64,000 nt of DNA, from contig CALWJT010000023.1 in NCBI GenBank assembly GCA_944381075.1, positions 43,474-107,473 of the forward strand. The letters run 5' to 3'. The position numbers and the translations under genes are program-made. Source of the stretch: an uncultured Clostridia bacterium (GTDB lineage: Bacteria; Bacillota; Clostridia; Oscillospirales; CAG-272). The notes beneath the pieces are model-generated. The model did no database searches. It worked only from the letters and a program-made list of their open reading frames with translations, and had not been told where the DNA came from. Positions within the stretch are counted from its first letter, which is position 1, and the number at the start of each line of letters is the position of its first letter. Shown here piece by piece: positions 17,738 through 27,744 of the stretch.

Positions 17738-17978
17738 CGATATCGACGGTTATTTTTTTGCCGGTCCCGCCTGCCGCCGCTTTCATCAGCTGACGGATGG
17801 CTTTTGCAATTTTCCCGTGCTTGCCGATCACCTTGCCCATATCGGGGGAGGCAACAGAAAGACGCAGCTTGATATGCGCATTGTCCTCCTCCACCGTGAT
17901 GACCGTGACCTCGTCGGGATTGTCCACAATCGCCCTTGCGATATTGGCAAGGGTCTCGTTTAAATCGACGGTTCCCAT
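17733..17978 (-). CDS. khpA: KH-domain RNA-binding protein KhpA
   Basis: Protein of 81 aa, a single KH domain with the RNA-contact loop in 'MGKVIGKHGKIAKAIRQLM' (GxxG = GKHG). KhpA homologues bind RNA together with KhpB/EloR and affect cell elongation and division. It lies 1 bp after rpsP, the conserved order ffh-rpsP-khpA. It is the last gene of this transcription unit; rimM-trmD, the usual continuation, are elsewhere in the window. Confidence 0.94.
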   Translation of the reverse strand: MGTVDLNETLANIARAIVDNPDEVTVITVEEDNAHIKLRLSVASPDMGKVIGKHGKIAKAIRQLMKAAAGGTGKKITVDIE

Positions 17979-17979
17979 A

Positions 17980-18225
17980 TTATTCGGTGATGCCCGCCTT
18001 TTTCAGCAGGCTCTTGACGGTTTCCGTCGGCTGAGCGCCGTTTGCGATCCACTTTTTCGCCTTTTCGGGATCGATCTTGATATCGACGGGCGTGACCATC
18101 GGGTTGTAATATCCAAGCTCCTCGATGAATCTTCCGTCACGGGGATAGCGGGAGTCCGCGACTACCACGCGGTAAAAGGGCGATTTCTTCGCACCGATTC
18201 TTTTGAGTCTGATTTTTACTGACAT
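17980..18225 (-). CDS. rpsP: 30S ribosomal protein S16
   Basis: Protein of 81 aa. '[24 protein letters not shown]' and 'IEELGYYNP' are diagnostic of S16, an assembly protein of the 30S body. The ribosome-binding site is GGAGGACAT immediately before the ATG at 18225. Flanked by ffh (71 bp upstream) and khpA (1 bp downstream). Confidence 0.97.
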   Translation of the reverse strand: MSVKIRLKRIGAKKSPFYRVVVADSRYPRDGRFIEELGYYNPMVTPVDIKIDPEKAKKWIANGAQPTETVKSLLKKAGITE

Positions 18226-18295
18226 GTTATGTCCTCCAAAAAATTTTGTTTCTATAATTTTTCAACCGATTCAGGGATCGCTTGAATCATTAACC

Positions 18296-19630
18296 TTAAA
18301 ACGGCAGTTTGCCGAATCTACTGAATTTTTTGCTTCCCTTGCCGCCGGCGAACTGCTTCATCAGCTTGTTGGTCTGGTCAAATTGCCGGAGCAGCCGGTT
18401 GACGTCCTCGATCGAGGTGCCGGAGCCTTTTGCGATTCGCGTCTTGCGGGAATAGTTGATGATCTCCGGCTTTTCGCGCTCGGCCGGCGTCATCGAAAGG
18501 ATGATCGCTTCGGTTTTTGCAATGAGCTTTTCGTCGAAATTCGCGTCCTTGAGCTTTGCGGGAGAAATCCCCGGCATCATGCCGACAAGGGATTCGAGAG
18601 AGCCCATATTTTTGAGCTGATTCATCTGGTCGAGGTAATCCGTCAGGGTAAAGCGGGATTTGCGCAGCTTTTCCTCCAGCTCGGCGGCCTTTTTCATGTC
18701 GAAATTTTGTTCCGCCTTTTCGATAAGAGAGAGCATATCGCCCATTCCGAGGATACGGGACGCCATGCGGTCGGGATGGAACGGCTCGATGGCGTCGAGC
18801 TTTTCGCCTGTCCCGATGAATTTGATGGGCTTTCCCGTCACATATTTGACGGAAAGCGCCGCGCCGCCTCTCGTATCGCCGTCGAGCTTGGTCACGATGA
18901 CCCCCGTGATGTCCAGCATTTCATTGAAGGTTTCGGCGACGGATACGGCGTCCTGACCCGCCATTGCGTCGATGGTAAGCAGAATCTCCGTCGGCTCCGT
19001 TTCCTTTTTGATTTCCTGGAGTTCCTCCATCATGGCCGTGTCGATCTGAAGTCTGCCCGCCGTATCGATAAACACCATGTCGTATCCGTTTTTCCTTGCA
19101 AACGCAAGCCCGTTTTTTGCGATTTTGACGGGGTTTGCCTTGTCGTCCTCCGCATAGACGGCGACCTCCGCCTTTTCCCCGACGATCTGAAGCTGGCGGA
19201 TGGCGGCGGGGCGGTAGACGTCGCAGGCGACAAGCAGCGGGTTTTTCCCCTGCTTTTTCATCATCGCGGCAAGCTTTCCCGTATGGGTGGTCTTGCCGGC
19301 GCCCTGAAGTCCGACCATCATCACGATAGTCGGCGGCCTTGACGCGATCTGAAGCTTTGACTGGGTCCCGCCCATAAGAGCGGTCAGCTCTTCATTGACG
19401 ATTTTAATGACCTGCTGAGCCGGCATCAGGCTCTCGAGCACCTCGGAGCCGACGGCGCGCTCGGTGACCTTATTGATAAAATCACGGACGACCTTGAAGT
19501 TGACATCGGCCTCGAGCAGTGCGAGCTTGACCGCCCGCATCCCCTCTCTCACGTCTTTTTCGGTAAGAGTACCCTTGTTCCGAAATTTTTTAAAGGCCTC
19601 CGCAAGTTTTTCCTGAAGGTTCTGAAACAT
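18296..19630 (-). CDS. ffh: Signal recognition particle protein Ffh
   Basis: Protein of 444 aa. The NG domain has the GTPase motifs 'GLQGAGKTTHTGKLA' (G1), 'DTAGRLQID' (G3) and 'TKLDGDTRGGAAL' (G4). The methionine-rich M domain, which binds SRP RNA and signal sequences, follows ('LESLVGMMPG', 'RIAKGSGTSIEDVNRLLRQF'). It targets nascent membrane and secreted proteins to FtsY and the translocon. It follows ylxM by 23 bp; the ribosome-binding site is GGAGGAAACC. Confidence 0.97.
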   Translation of the reverse strand: MFQNLQEKLAEAFKKFRNKGTLTEKDVREGMRAVKLALLEADVNFKVVRDFINKVTERAVGSEVLESLMPAQQVIKIVNEELTALMGGTQSKLQIASRPPTIVMMVGLQGAGKTTHTGKLAAMMKKQGKNPLLVACDVYRPAAIRQLQIVGEKAEVAVYAEDDKANPVKIAKNGLAFARKNGYDMVFIDTAGRLQIDTAMMEELQEIKKETEPTEILLTIDAMAGQDAVSVAETFNEMLDITGVIVTKLDGDTRGGAALSVKYVTGKPIKFIGTGEKLDAIEPFHPDRMASRILGMGDMLSLIEKAEQNFDMKKAAELEEKLRKSRFTLTDYLDQMNQLKNMGSLESLVGMMPGISPAKLKDANFDEKLIAKTEAIILSMTPAEREKPEIINYSRKTRIAKGSGTSIEDVNRLLRQFDQTNKLMKQFAGGKGSKKFSRFGKLPF

Positions 19631-19653
19631 GGTTTCCTCCGTTTCTGGACGGT

Positions 19654-20001
19654 TTATAGCCGGCAGGCCCCGAGCAGCTCCGAGAACTTTTGAAAGGCTG
19701 CGGCGTCCTCGGGATATTTTTCCTCAAGCGATTTTAAAAGAGGTTCGACTTTTTCCGCTGCCGCTTCGATGCGGACAAGCTTTTCCGCAAGGCCGAGCTT
19801 TTCTTCCCAGGAAAGGAGAAGCTCCTCGCCGCGCTTGATGCTGTCCCGCACGCCCTGCCGTGTGATCCCGGTGTTTTCCGAAATCTCCGCAAGGGACAGG
19901 TCGTTGTTGTAATAAAGGTCGAACATGGTTTTCTGAGTATCGGTAAGCAGCTCGCCGTATAAATCGAAAAGCATGGCGAGCCGCAGATTCTTTTCAAACA
20001 T
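19654..20001 (-). CDS. ylxM: YlxM family helix-turn-helix protein
   Basis: Protein of 115 aa from the ATG at 20001, with GGAGG seven bases upstream; a longer open frame exists but enters the 5' leader hairpin. 'LTDTQKTMFDLYYNNDLSLAEISENTGITRQGVRDSIKRGEELL' is the sigma-70 region-4-like helix-turn-helix of YlxM/p13. In streptococci this family modulates SRP GTPase activity, and it is almost always encoded upstream of ffh, as here. Confidence 0.93.
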   Translation of the reverse strand: MFEKNLRLAMLFDLYGELLTDTQKTMFDLYYNNDLSLAEISENTGITRQGVRDSIKRGEELLLSWEEKLGLAEKLVRIEAAAEKVEPLLKSLEEKYPEDAAAFQKFSELLGACRL

Positions 20002-20044
20002 CGGATGCCTCCGTGCCGTATCTGTAAAGAAAACAGCTTTACAG

Positions 20045-20073
20045 AGTATAGCATGGATTTCCCGATTTGTCAA
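20045..20073 (-). promoter_or_regulatory. ylxM-ffh-rpsP-khpA promoter
   Basis: On the minus strand TTGACA (20068-20073), 17-bp spacer, TATACT (20045-20050). The leader contains a CTGTAAAG/CTTTACAG hairpin at about 20021-20043. Confidence 0.8.
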
Positions 20074-20198
20074 GCAAATCGAAAAAATTTTTGGGAAATA
20101 GGGCTTTTCCCTTTGAAATTGCTGTTGTTTTGCCGTTTTGCGCCATTCGGAAAGGAAACTTTCCGTTTGTAAACAATTCGTTTTTATGGCCGGACGCC

Positions 20199-20227
20199 TT
20201 GACGGAGGCGAAGAATTGGATTATAAT
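20199..20227 (+). promoter_or_regulatory. miaB promoter
   Basis: TTGACG (20199-20204), 17-bp spacer, perfect TATAAT (20222-20227); about 65 bases before the miaB start. It diverges from the ylxM promoter. Confidence 0.8.
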
Positions 20228-20294
20228 ATACAATATTATGGGGGATTTTGTAAACTTCTCCCGATTCGCTGATACCGTGAAAAACGGAGGTCGC

Positions 20295-21719
20295 ATGATG
20301 ACACGTATGGAAAAGGCGGCGAGGCGCGCCACGCCGCAGGAAATAGATTTACAGTTTCAATATATGAAGAGGGTCCGCGATATCCTGTCGGACGGCGGAC
20401 CGCGGCTCGCATGGGTCGTCACCTACGGCTGCCAGCAGAACGAAGCGGACAGCGAGCGGATCTCCGGCATGCTCCAGCAGATGGGATACGGAAGGGCGCG
20501 CGCGGCGGAGGAAGCGGACCTCATCGTGGTCAATACCTGCGCCGTCCGCGACCATGCGGAAAAAAGGGCGCTTTCCATCACAGGCGGCTATAAGCACCTC
20601 AAAAAGGCCAAGCCGTCGCTGCTTATCGGACTATGCGGCTGCATGGCCTCCAAGCCGGAAATGAGCAGCCGCATCCGGAAAAGCTTCCCATACATCGATT
20701 TTGTATTCGGCACGGAGATGCTTTGGCGGCTGCCTGAGATCTTATATCATGTCATGACGGAGGAAAAGCGCCTGTTTTTCCCGAATGCCGGAGATCCGGT
20801 CGTCGCAGAGGGCCTTCCCGTGGAAAGGGAAAGCCCGTTCCGCGCATGGGTCAGCATCATGTATGGCTGCAACAACTTTTGCACGTATTGTATCGTTCCC
20901 TATGTGCGCGGCGGCGAGCGCAGCCGTGCGCCGGCGGATATCCTAGCCGAGGCAAGGTCGCTTGTTGAGGGCGGCTGCAAGGAGATCACCCTGCTCGGAC
21001 AAAACGTCAACTCCTATGGGAAATACGGCGATGACGGCTGCGATTTTGCAGAGCTGCTCCGAAGGCTCGCGGTGCTTCCGGGCGATTTTCTCCTCCGGTT
21101 TATGACGAGCCATCCCAAGGATGCGACAAGAGAGCTTGTCGACGTCATGGCGGCATATCCGAAAATTGCAAAGCAGTTCCATCTGCCGGTGCAGTCCGGC
21201 TCCGACCGCGTGCTTGCGGCCATGAACCGCCGTTACACGCGGGATTCGTATTTGTCCCTTGTCCGCTATATGCGGGAGCGAATGCCGGATATTGTGCTTA
21301 CCTCGGACATCATCGTCGGCTTCCCGGGGGAAACGGAGGAGGACTTCGAGGATACGCTTTCCATCCTGCGCGAGGCGCGCTACGACATGGTCTATTCGTT
21401 CCTGTACTCCAAGCGGGACGGCACGCCGGCGGCGGAGATGGAAAATCAGATTCCCGAAGAAATCAAAGGGGAAAGAATGGCAAGGCTGCTCGCACTTCAA
21501 AGCGAGATCGCCCTTGAGAAGAACCTCCCGCTCGTCGGAAAAACGCTGCGCGTGCTGGCGGAAGGAAGGAGCAGGACGAGCGCCGAGATGTTTTCCGGAA
21601 GGACGGAGGGAAATAAGGTCGTTCTGTTCGAGGGGCGCGATGAAATGACGGGGTGCTTCCTGCCCGTCCGGATCACAAGAGCGGCGCCTTTTACACTTTG
21701 GGGCGAGGTCGTGGAATAA
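20295..21719 (+). CDS. miaB: tRNA-2-methylthio-N6-dimethylallyladenosine synthase MiaB
   Basis: Protein of 474 aa from the ATG at 20295 (CGGAGG upstream); an open frame reaches back across the promoter, so longer starts are rejected. The N-terminal UPF0004 domain has 'VTYGCQQNEADSERISG', 'VNTCAVRDHAEKRA' and 'LIGLCGCMA', supplying cysteines for the auxiliary cluster. The radical-SAM motif CxxxCxxC is in 'YGCNNFCTYCIVPYVRG'. A C-terminal TRAM domain ends the protein. It methylthiolates position 2 of i6A37 in tRNAs reading UNN codons. First gene of miaB-mutS-mutL-tgt. Confidence 0.95.
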   Translation: MMTRMEKAARRATPQEIDLQFQYMKRVRDILSDGGPRLAWVVTYGCQQNEADSERISGMLQQMGYGRARAAEEADLIVVNTCAVRDHAEKRALSITGGYKHLKKAKPSLLIGLCGCMASKPEMSSRIRKSFPYIDFVFGTEMLWRLPEILYHVMTEEKRLFFPNAGDPVVAEGLPVERESPFRAWVSIMYGCNNFCTYCIVPYVRGGERSRAPADILAEARSLVEGGCKEITLLGQNVNSYGKYGDDGCDFAELLRRLAVLPGDFLLRFMTSHPKDATRELVDVMAAYPKIAKQFHLPVQSGSDRVLAAMNRRYTRDSYLSLVRYMRERMPDIVLTSDIIVGFPGETEEDFEDTLSILREARYDMVYSFLYSKRDGTPAAEMENQIPEEIKGERMARLLALQSEIALEKNLPLVGKTLRVLAEGRSRTSAEMFSGRTEGNKVVLFEGRDEMTGCFLPVRITRAAPFTLWGEVVE

Positions 21720-21881
21720 GCGGCGGGAGGCTGCCCCGGGGTTCTGCGGCGATTCTGCTTTTGCGTTTTCCGCTTGAGACGGGCCGGCTGTTTTTCAGCG
21801 AAGGGGAGCAGATGTCAGAAAAGATCTGGGATTCTGCCCGGCGGGATGCCGGGATAAGCTTAAAAAAGCGAGGGAATACAC

Positions 21882-24479
21882 ATGACGCCAATGATGCAGC
21901 AATATTTTGAAATCAAGGACAAATACCGCGAGTATATCCTCATGTACCGGCTCGGGGACTTTTACGAAATGTTCTTTGACGATGCCAAGGTCGCCTCGAG
22001 AGAGCTGGACCTCACGCTGACGGGCAGGGACTGCGGGGAAGAGGAACGTGCGCCGATGTGCGGTGTTCCGTATCATGCCGTTGAGGGCTACATCGGCAAG
22101 CTTGTCGGACGCGGATATAAGGTCGCCATCTGCGAGCAGCTTGAGGATCCGGCGCTCGCCAAGGGGATCGTCAAGCGCGACGTCATCCGCATGATTACCC
22201 CGGGGACGCTTACGGAGTCCTCGCTGCTGGACGAGAAGAAGAACAATTACATTTGCGCGGTCTATGTGGGCGGAGACGTTCTCGGCGCCGCGTTTGCGGA
22301 TATTTCTACGGGACATGTGGCGGCGACCTTCTTCGAGGGCGAGCACCGTATGACGCGGCTCGTCGGGGAGCTCGGCGCCTATGCGCCGCGCGAGCTTCTT
22401 GTCAACACCTCCGCCGACGAGATCCGCACGGCGGCGGACTTCCTGCGGGACAGGCTCTCGGCGGTCATCAATCAAAATGAAGAAGCGCGTTTTGCGGCCG
22501 AGGACGCTGTGCGCCGGGTAAGAGAGCATTTTTCCGATCTTCCGGAGGAATTCGGCAATCCGGACAATCCTGCGCTGCGCGCGCTCGGCGGACTGCTTTC
22601 CTATGTGGAGGAGACGCAGAAAAATTCGCTCGGGAACCTTGGCGTTCTGAATTACTACCAGAACGGCCAATATCTTGAGATCGACGTCAACACGCGCCGC
22701 AGCCTTGAGCTTTGCGAAACGATGCGGCGCGCCGAAAAGAAGGGGACGCTGCTCTGGGTGCTCGACAGGACCAAGACGGCGGCGGGGGCAAGGCTGCTTC
22801 GGAAATTTCTCGATCAGCCGCTCAAAAATCCCTATCATATCAACCGCAGGCAGGCGGCGGTGGCGGAGCTTTACGAGCGTGTGATGGATCGGGGGGAGCT
22901 GTCGGAGGCGCTCTCTGGTGTGCTGGACCTGGAAAGGCTGATCACCCGTATCGTTTATGGGACAGCGAACGCCAGAGACCTGCGCGCGGTGGCGCAGACG
23001 GCAGAGAAGCTTCCGGCGGTCAAGGCGAAGCTTGCCTCTTTCGGCTGCGAGGAGCTTGCGGGGATCCGGGACGAGCTGGACACGCTTTCGGACGTTTGCG
23101 CGCTGATAAACGCATCGATCGTGGAGGACCCGCCGTTTTCCATACGGGAGGGAGGCTTCATCAAGGCGGGCTATCATGCGGATGTGGACCGTCTTGCCGA
23201 GATCGAAAGCAACAGCCGCGGCTGGATCCAAAAGATCGAGGAGACCGAACGGCAGGCGACCGGGATCAAGACCCTGAAGATCGGCTATAACCGTGTATTC
23301 GGATATTACATCGAGGTATCCAAGTCCTATATGAACGATGTGCCGGACCGTTATATCCGCAAACAGACGCTGGCAAACGGCGAGCGGTATATCACCGAGG
23401 AGCTGAAGGACATGGAGTCCCAGGTGCTGGGCGCCGGAGAAAAGCGCGTGGCGCTCGAATATCAGCTTTTCTGCGATATCCGCATGCGCGTCGCGGAGAA
23501 TGTACACAGGATCCAGAAAACGGCGTATCTTCTGGCGAAGCTCGACGTATACTGCGCGCTCGCCGAGGTCGCGAGCCGCAACGGCTACTGCCGTCCGGAG
23601 GTGGGCTACGGTGGCGAGATTTCCATCAAGGACGGGCGGCACCCGGTGGTGGAGCAGTGCGCAAAGGATTCGTTCTTTGTTCCGAACGATACGGAAATGG
23701 ATTGTGGGAGCAATCGCTTTTTGCTGATCACGGGCCCCAATATGGCGGGAAAATCCACTTATATGCGTCAGGTGGCGCTCATCTGCATCATGGCGCAGAT
23801 CGGTTCGTTCGTGCCGGCGCGCGAGGCAAGGCTCGGCGTGCTCGATAAGGTGTTTACGCGCGTCGGCGCGTCCGATGACCTTGCGATGGGGCAGTCTACG
23901 TTTATGCTGGAGATGAACGAGGTCGCCTATATCCTTGCGAACGCGACAAGGGCGAGTCTCATCATCTATGATGAGATCGGGCGCGGGACCAGTACGTTTG
24001 ACGGCATGAGCATCGCGCGCGCCGTGGCGGAGTATACGGTCGGGAAGAAAATCGGCGCGAAAACGCTTTTCGCGACGCACTATCATGAGCTGACGACGCT
24101 TGAGGGCGAACTTGAGGGTGTTGTGAACTATAATATCGCCGCGAAGAAGAAGGGCGACGGCATCACGTTCCTGCGCAAGATCGTAAGGGGCGCTGCGGAC
24201 GACAGCTACGGCATCGAGGTAGCGCAGCTTGCCGGTGTGCCGCGCGAGGTAATAAAGCGCGCAAGGGAGATCCTTTCGGGGATCGAATCCGGCGGCGGGA
24301 TCGCGTCTCCGGCGCCGCGTAAAAAAGAAACGGAACCGGAAAAACAGGGCATGATGTCGTTTGAGAGCTTCAACGAGGCCGAGGTCTGCGACAGACTGCG
24401 GCGTACGGATCTCAATACCATCTCCCCTCTTGAGGCGCTGAATCTTGTATTCGACCTGAAAAAAATTCTTGGGAATTGA
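21882..24479 (+). CDS. mutS: DNA mismatch repair protein MutS
   Basis: Protein of 865 aa. The mismatch-reading F-x-E motif is in 'YRLGDFYEMFFDDAK'. The ATPase has Walker A 'GPNMAGKSTYMRQ' and Walker B 'IIYDEIGRGTSTFDG', and the C-terminal helix-turn-helix dimerisation segment is present. It recognises mispairs and recruits MutL. It is followed by mutL after 32 bp, with miaB 162 bp upstream; that gap contains a CCGGC/GCCGG hairpin but no clear promoter. Confidence 0.97.
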   Translation: MTPMMQQYFEIKDKYREYILMYRLGDFYEMFFDDAKVASRELDLTLTGRDCGEEERAPMCGVPYHAVEGYIGKLVGRGYKVAICEQLEDPALAKGIVKRDVIRMITPGTLTESSLLDEKKNNYICAVYVGGDVLGAAFADISTGHVAATFFEGEHRMTRLVGELGAYAPRELLVNTSADEIRTAADFLRDRLSAVINQNEEARFAAEDAVRRVREHFSDLPEEFGNPDNPALRALGGLLSYVEETQKNSLGNLGVLNYYQNGQYLEIDVNTRRSLELCETMRRAEKKGTLLWVLDRTKTAAGARLLRKFLDQPLKNPYHINRRQAAVAELYERVMDRGELSEALSGVLDLERLITRIVYGTANARDLRAVAQTAEKLPAVKAKLASFGCEELAGIRDELDTLSDVCALINASIVEDPPFSIREGGFIKAGYHADVDRLAEIESNSRGWIQKIEETERQATGIKTLKIGYNRVFGYYIEVSKSYMNDVPDRYIRKQTLANGERYITEELKDMESQVLGAGEKRVALEYQLFCDIRMRVAENVHRIQKTAYLLAKLDVYCALAEVASRNGYCRPEVGYGGEISIKDGRHPVVEQCAKDSFFVPNDTEMDCGSNRFLLITGPNMAGKSTYMRQVALICIMAQIGSFVPAREARLGVLDKVFTRVGASDDLAMGQSTFMLEMNEVAYILANATRASLIIYDEIGRGTSTFDGMSIARAVAEYTVGKKIGAKTLFATHYHELTTLEGELEGVVNYNIAAKKKGDGITFLRKIVRGAADDSYGIEVAQLAGVPREVIKRAREILSGIESGGGIASPAPRKKETEPEKQGMMSFESFNEAEVCDRLRRTDLNTISPLEALNLVFDLKKILGN

Positions 24480-24511
24480 CTGTCGCGGCGGACAGGGAAA
24501 GGATAGGAAAC

Positions 24512-26578
24512 GTGGGGATCATCCATATTCTTGATATTTCCGTTGCCAATCTGATTGCGGCGGGCGAGGTGGTGGAGCGTCCCGCCTCCGCCGTCAAGGA
24601 GCTGGTGGAAAATTCCATCGATGCCGGCGCTTCCGCCGTTACGGTGGAGATCGCGAAGGGCGGCGTCGCGTTTCTGCGCGTCACGGACAACGGCTGCGGC
24701 ATGAGCGGCGAGGACGCCGTCACGTGTGTGCGCCGTCATGCTACGAGCAAGCTCCATACCGCAGAGGATCTGTCGTCCATTCTGACGCTGGGCTTCCGCG
24801 GCGAGGCGCTTGCGGCGATCACCTCCGTCTGCGAATTCCGTATCATGACAAAGCGGCGCGGGGATGCGGCGGGGACGCTTCTCTGCGGCGCATACGGCAA
24901 AACCGAGGAGGTTTCGGAGACCGGCTGTCCGGACGGTACGACCGTCATCTGCGAACGGCTTTTTGCGACGACGCCGGCAAGGCTGAAATTTTTGAAATCG
25001 GACGCGTCGGAGACTGCGGCGGTGTCTCAGGCGATGGAGCGTCTCGCTCTGTCCCACCCTGAGATCGCGTTCCGCTTCCTTGCGGACGGCGTGCTGAAAT
25101 TTGCGACTGCGGGGGACGGAAAGCTTCAGAACGCGATTTATGCTGTCTACGGCGGCGCATTTGCGACGAAGCTGATTCCCGTATCCGGCGGCTCGGAAGG
25201 GATCCGGATAAGCGGCTATATTTCTTCTCCGGAGAATACGCGCGGCAATCGCGGGATGCAGCAGTTTTTCATCAATTCCAGATGTGTGAAGAGCAAAACG
25301 CTGACGGCGGCGCTGGAGGCGGCCTACCGCTCCTATATCCCTTCGGAAAAATTTCCCTCCTGCGTTTTGAATCTTGAGATTCCGGCGGCGTCCGTTGATG
25401 TCAACATCCATCCGGCCAAGCTCGAGGTGAAGTTCTCGAGGGAAAAGGCCGTATTCGACGCCGTGTATTCCGCTGTGCGCGGAACGCTTGCCGAGAAGCT
25501 TGCAAGGCCGGCGCTTACGCTCTCCGGACATGGTACGCTTACGGAGGCGGGACCTGCGGCGCCCTCCTCCTCAGAGGAGCGGCGGCCTCCGATAAGAACG
25601 CCGCTTGACCTTCTGTTCGATGCGGCGGCAAGAAAGGGCGCGGAAAGCGAGCAGGCGGGGCCTTGTGCGGTGCAGAATCAGGCACCGCCGGCCGACGACG
25701 GGATTCCCGTCGATATCCCGCCGCTTCCCGCGGAGGGCGGCGGCTTTTCGCCGCGGCTTGGTGCGGAGATGGATATGGATTCCCTTACCCTGCGGGAGCG
25801 GCTCTACGGCGCGTCCGTGCGGGAGGTGCCGCGGGAGGGCATGCCGGCGCCTGCGATACGGGAAACTGCCGAACAGAGCGGGATGCCGGTGAAGCCGGCA
25901 GAGGCAGGTCCGGCGGCAGATGCCTTGCAAGATGTTCCGGCATCTGCCGCCCGGGGCTCGACGGATGCGGGAATTACGGGCGCCGCGGCGCGTCCTGTGC
26001 CGGAATACCGAATCGTGGGAGAGGTATTTTCTACCTATGTCATTCTCGAAACGGAGGGAAAACTGATCCTTTTCGACAAGCATGCCGCGCATGAGCGCAT
26101 CCATTTTGAACGCATGCGGGCGGGAATGGATACCGGGGCGCGCAGCGTCCAGATGCTGCTTGCCTCAGAGCCGCTTGCCTTGACGCCGGCGGAGCTTGCC
26201 GCGGCCAAGGAGTATCGGGAGGAGCTTGCCGCGGTCGGATTCGAGTTCGATATTTCGGAGAAGGAGATCATCCTGCGCGGGATCCCGCAGGACCTTGCGC
26301 TTGCGGAAGCCAAGTCCCTCTTTTCGGAGCTTGCCGCCTCCGTTTTGGAAAGCGGAGAGCCGCTCGAATCGCGGCGGCGCGCGGCGTTCGAGCGGGCGCT
26401 TTATCAAAGCTCCTGCAAGGCATCGGTCAAGGGAGGCAGGGTGTACGACGAGGCGCATATCCGCTGGATCTGCGAGAATCTTCTTCGCTATGACTGCATT
26501 AAATTTTGTCCGCACGGGCGTCCCGTTGCCTTTGAGATATCCAAAAAGGAGCTGGATTCCCGCTTCGGCAGGACCTAA
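24512..26578 (+). CDS. mutL: DNA mismatch repair protein MutL
   Basis: Protein of 688 aa when started at the GTG at 24512, which gives the family-typical N-terminus 'GIIHILDISVANLIAAGEVVERP'; a TTG at 24476 would add 12 unconserved residues. The GHKL ATPase motifs are 'ELVENSIDAGAS', 'DNGCGMS' and 'GFRGEAL'. A Pro/Ala-rich linker (about residues 340-490) leads to a C-terminal endonuclease domain with 'DKHAAHERIHFE', 'SCKASVKGG' and 'CPHGRPV', so it is the nicking type found in bacteria without MutH. Confidence 0.96.
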   Translation: MGIIHILDISVANLIAAGEVVERPASAVKELVENSIDAGASAVTVEIAKGGVAFLRVTDNGCGMSGEDAVTCVRRHATSKLHTAEDLSSILTLGFRGEALAAITSVCEFRIMTKRRGDAAGTLLCGAYGKTEEVSETGCPDGTTVICERLFATTPARLKFLKSDASETAAVSQAMERLALSHPEIAFRFLADGVLKFATAGDGKLQNAIYAVYGGAFATKLIPVSGGSEGIRISGYISSPENTRGNRGMQQFFINSRCVKSKTLTAALEAAYRSYIPSEKFPSCVLNLEIPAASVDVNIHPAKLEVKFSREKAVFDAVYSAVRGTLAEKLARPALTLSGHGTLTEAGPAAPSSSEERRPPIRTPLDLLFDAAARKGAESEQAGPCAVQNQAPPADDGIPVDIPPLPAEGGGFSPRLGAEMDMDSLTLRERLYGASVREVPREGMPAPAIRETAEQSGMPVKPAEAGPAADALQDVPASAARGSTDAGITGAAARPVPEYRIVGEVFSTYVILETEGKLILFDKHAAHERIHFERMRAGMDTGARSVQMLLASEPLALTPAELAAAKEYREELAAVGFEFDISEKEIILRGIPQDLALAEAKSLFSELAASVLESGEPLESRRRAAFERALYQSSCKASVKGGRVYDEAHIRWICENLLRYDCIKFCPHGRPVAFEISKKELDSRFGRT

Positions 26579-26613
26579 TCGGAAAGAGCCGCACGGCGGC
26601 AGGAGAGACCTAT

Positions 26614-27744
26614 ATGTTTACTTTATTAAAAAAAGAAGGGCGCGCAAGGCGCGGTACTTTTGAAACCGTTCACGGAACCGTCCAGACGCCTGTTTTTATG
26701 AATGTCGGAACGTCCGCCGCCATCAAGGGCGGCGTTTCGACGCGGGACCTATATGACGTGGGCTGTCAGATCGAGCTTTCCAATACCTATCACCTGCATG
26801 TCCGTCCGGGGGACGACGTGATCTACGATATGGGCGGCATCCACAAGTTTTTTAACTGGGACCGGCCGGTCCTCACGGACAGCGGCGGCTTTCAGGTGTT
26901 TTCGCTTGCCGGCCTGCGCCGGATTACGGAGGAGGGAGTACATTTCGCCTCTCATGTGGACGGCAAAAAGATTTTTATGGGACCGGAGGAGAGCATGCAG
27001 ATCCAGTCTCATATCGCTTCCACCATCGCGATGGCGTTTGACGAGTGCATTGAGAATCCCGCGCCGTATGATTACGTGAGGGACTCCGTGGCGCGCACGA
27101 CGCGCTGGCTTGCCCGCTGCAAGGCGGAAATGGCAAGGCTGAACGGTCTGCCCGAAACCATCAATCCGCATCAGCTTCTTTTCGGTATCGGACAGGGCGG
27201 AACGTATGACGACCTGCGCATCGATCATATGAAGGCGATCGCGGAATATGACCTTGACGGCTATGCCATCGGGGGACTTGCCGTCGGCGAGGAAACGGAG
27301 GTCATGTATCATATCATCGAGCAGGTGGAGCCTTTCATGCCGGCGGATAAGCCGCGGTATCTCATGGGTGTCGGCACGCCCGTCAACATTTTGGAGGGCG
27401 TATACCGCGGGGTGGACTTCTTCGACTGCGTCATGCCGTCCCGAAATGCGAGACACGGCTATATGTTCACATGGAAGGGCACGATGAACCTCAACAACAA
27501 TAAGTACCAGCGTGACCCGCTGCCCATCGATCCGGACTGCACATGTCCCGCATGCCGGTATTATTCGAGGGGATATATCCGGCATCTCCTGCGCGCGGAC
27601 GAGATGCTGGGCATGCGGCTCGCCGTGCTCCACAATCTCTATTTCTATAATGAGCTGATGGCGAAGATTAGAGAGGCGCTCGACGAGGGCCGCTATGAAG
27701 CGTTCTACCGTGAGTTCCGCACGGTGCTTTCCGAAAGGATCTGA
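26614..27744 (+). CDS. tgt: tRNA-guanine transglycosylase Tgt
   Basis: Protein of 376 aa. It exchanges G34 for preQ1 in tRNAs with GUN anticodons. The substrate-site motif is 'LTDSGGFQVFSL', the second catalytic region is 'VGTPVNILEGVYRGVDFFDCVMPSRNARHG', and zinc is bound by 'CTCPAC' plus the downstream histidine in 'LHNLYFYNEL'. It lies 35 bp after mutL with GGAGAG as ribosome-binding site. yajC and secDF, frequent neighbours of tgt, are absent. Confidence 0.97.
   Translation: MFTLLKKEGRARRGTFETVHGTVQTPVFMNVGTSAAIKGGVSTRDLYDVGCQIELSNTYHLHVRPGDDVIYDMGGIHKFFNWDRPVLTDSGGFQVFSLAGLRRITEEGVHFASHVDGKKIFMGPEESMQIQSHIASTIAMAFDECIENPAPYDYVRDSVARTTRWLARCKAEMARLNGLPETINPHQLLFGIGQGGTYDDLRIDHMKAIAEYDLDGYAIGGLAVGEETEVMYHIIEQVEPFMPADKPRYLMGVGTPVNILEGVYRGVDFFDCVMPSRNARHGYMFTWKGTMNLNNNKYQRDPLPIDPDCTCPACRYYSRGYIRHLLRADEMLGMRLAVLHNLYFYNELMAKIREALDEGRYEAFYREFRTVLSERI

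Noticed and set aside
21795-24086. A 763-codon open frame on the minus strand, antisense to mutS
   Set aside because: It lies wholly over mutS, has no ribosome-binding site and is rich in Arg/His, the usual shadow of a GC-rich gene on the other strand.
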